Origin: Methyloglobulus sp.
Lineage (GTDB): Bacteria > Pseudomonadota > Gammaproteobacteria > Methylococcales > Methylomonadaceae
Length of the DNA: 5,843 nucleotides
Direction of reading: 5' to 3'
NCBI GenBank assembly: GCA_013140405.1
Contig: JABFSV010000129.1
Span: 1-5,843, forward strand
Numbering within the stretch: the first letter of the stretch is position 1; the number at the start of each line of letters is the position of its first letter. Made by a program: the position numbers and the translations under genes. Of this stretch, positions 5,816-5,843 are shown in pieces. Below the pieces are notes generated by a model that saw only the letters and a list, made by a program, of their open reading frames with translations, made no database searches and had not been told where the DNA came from.

Positions 5816-5843
5816 ATGAACAAAACTTTTAATTTTTTTCATC

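Noticed and set aside
5816..5843. Start of a new plus-strand gene at the window end
   Set aside because: An ATG opens a frame to the edge, but only nine codons are visible, they are extremely AT-rich, and there is no convincing ribosome binding site.

Overview
The window is bacterial chromosomal DNA with short intergenic gaps, moderate GC content, Shine-Dalgarno-like sites and sigma70-like promoters. It looks proteobacterial, and a gammaproteobacterium is my guess, but no marker gene fixes the taxon. I see no rRNA, tRNA, CRISPR array, transposase or integrase. The content has the character of an accessory or defence-type region: an unusual nuclease-helicase with an unknown partner, followed by a toxin-antitoxin pair.

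Layout. Positions 2-112 are the 3' end of a plus-strand gene cut by the window edge. An 89-bp AT-rich gap leads to a tight two-gene plus-strand unit. It comprises a 221-residue protein of unknown function (202-867) and, 21 bp later, a 1168-residue enzyme (889-4395). The enzyme carries a RecB/Cas4-like PD-(D/E)XK nuclease of TM0106 type, a helix-hairpin-helix-like segment, a YprB-type RNase H-fold exonuclease and a complete SF1 (Dna2/Upf1-like) helicase. A 147-bp convergent gap separates this unit from a minus-strand toxin-antitoxin operon: an AbrB/MazE-type antitoxin (4943-5176) followed, with a 14-nt overlap, by a PIN-domain RNase toxin (4543-4956). The operon's promoter contains a perfect 10-bp inverted repeat that covers the predicted -10 box, as expected for autorepression. 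Divergent from it is a 157-residue protein with a probable discoidin/carbohydrate-binding-like beta-sandwich fold (5303-5776). Its extended -10 box sits so close to the only ATG that its mRNA may be leaderless.

How the parts may work together. The toxin-antitoxin pair is a self-contained, self-regulated module. The 221-residue protein and the large nuclease-helicase are probably co-transcribed. Every catalytic motif of the large enzyme is intact, so it should be able to translocate on nucleic acid and cut it at two different active sites. A role in DNA repair or phage/plasmid defence is a reasonable inference but is not shown by the sequence. The 221-residue partner is the least explained part of the window.
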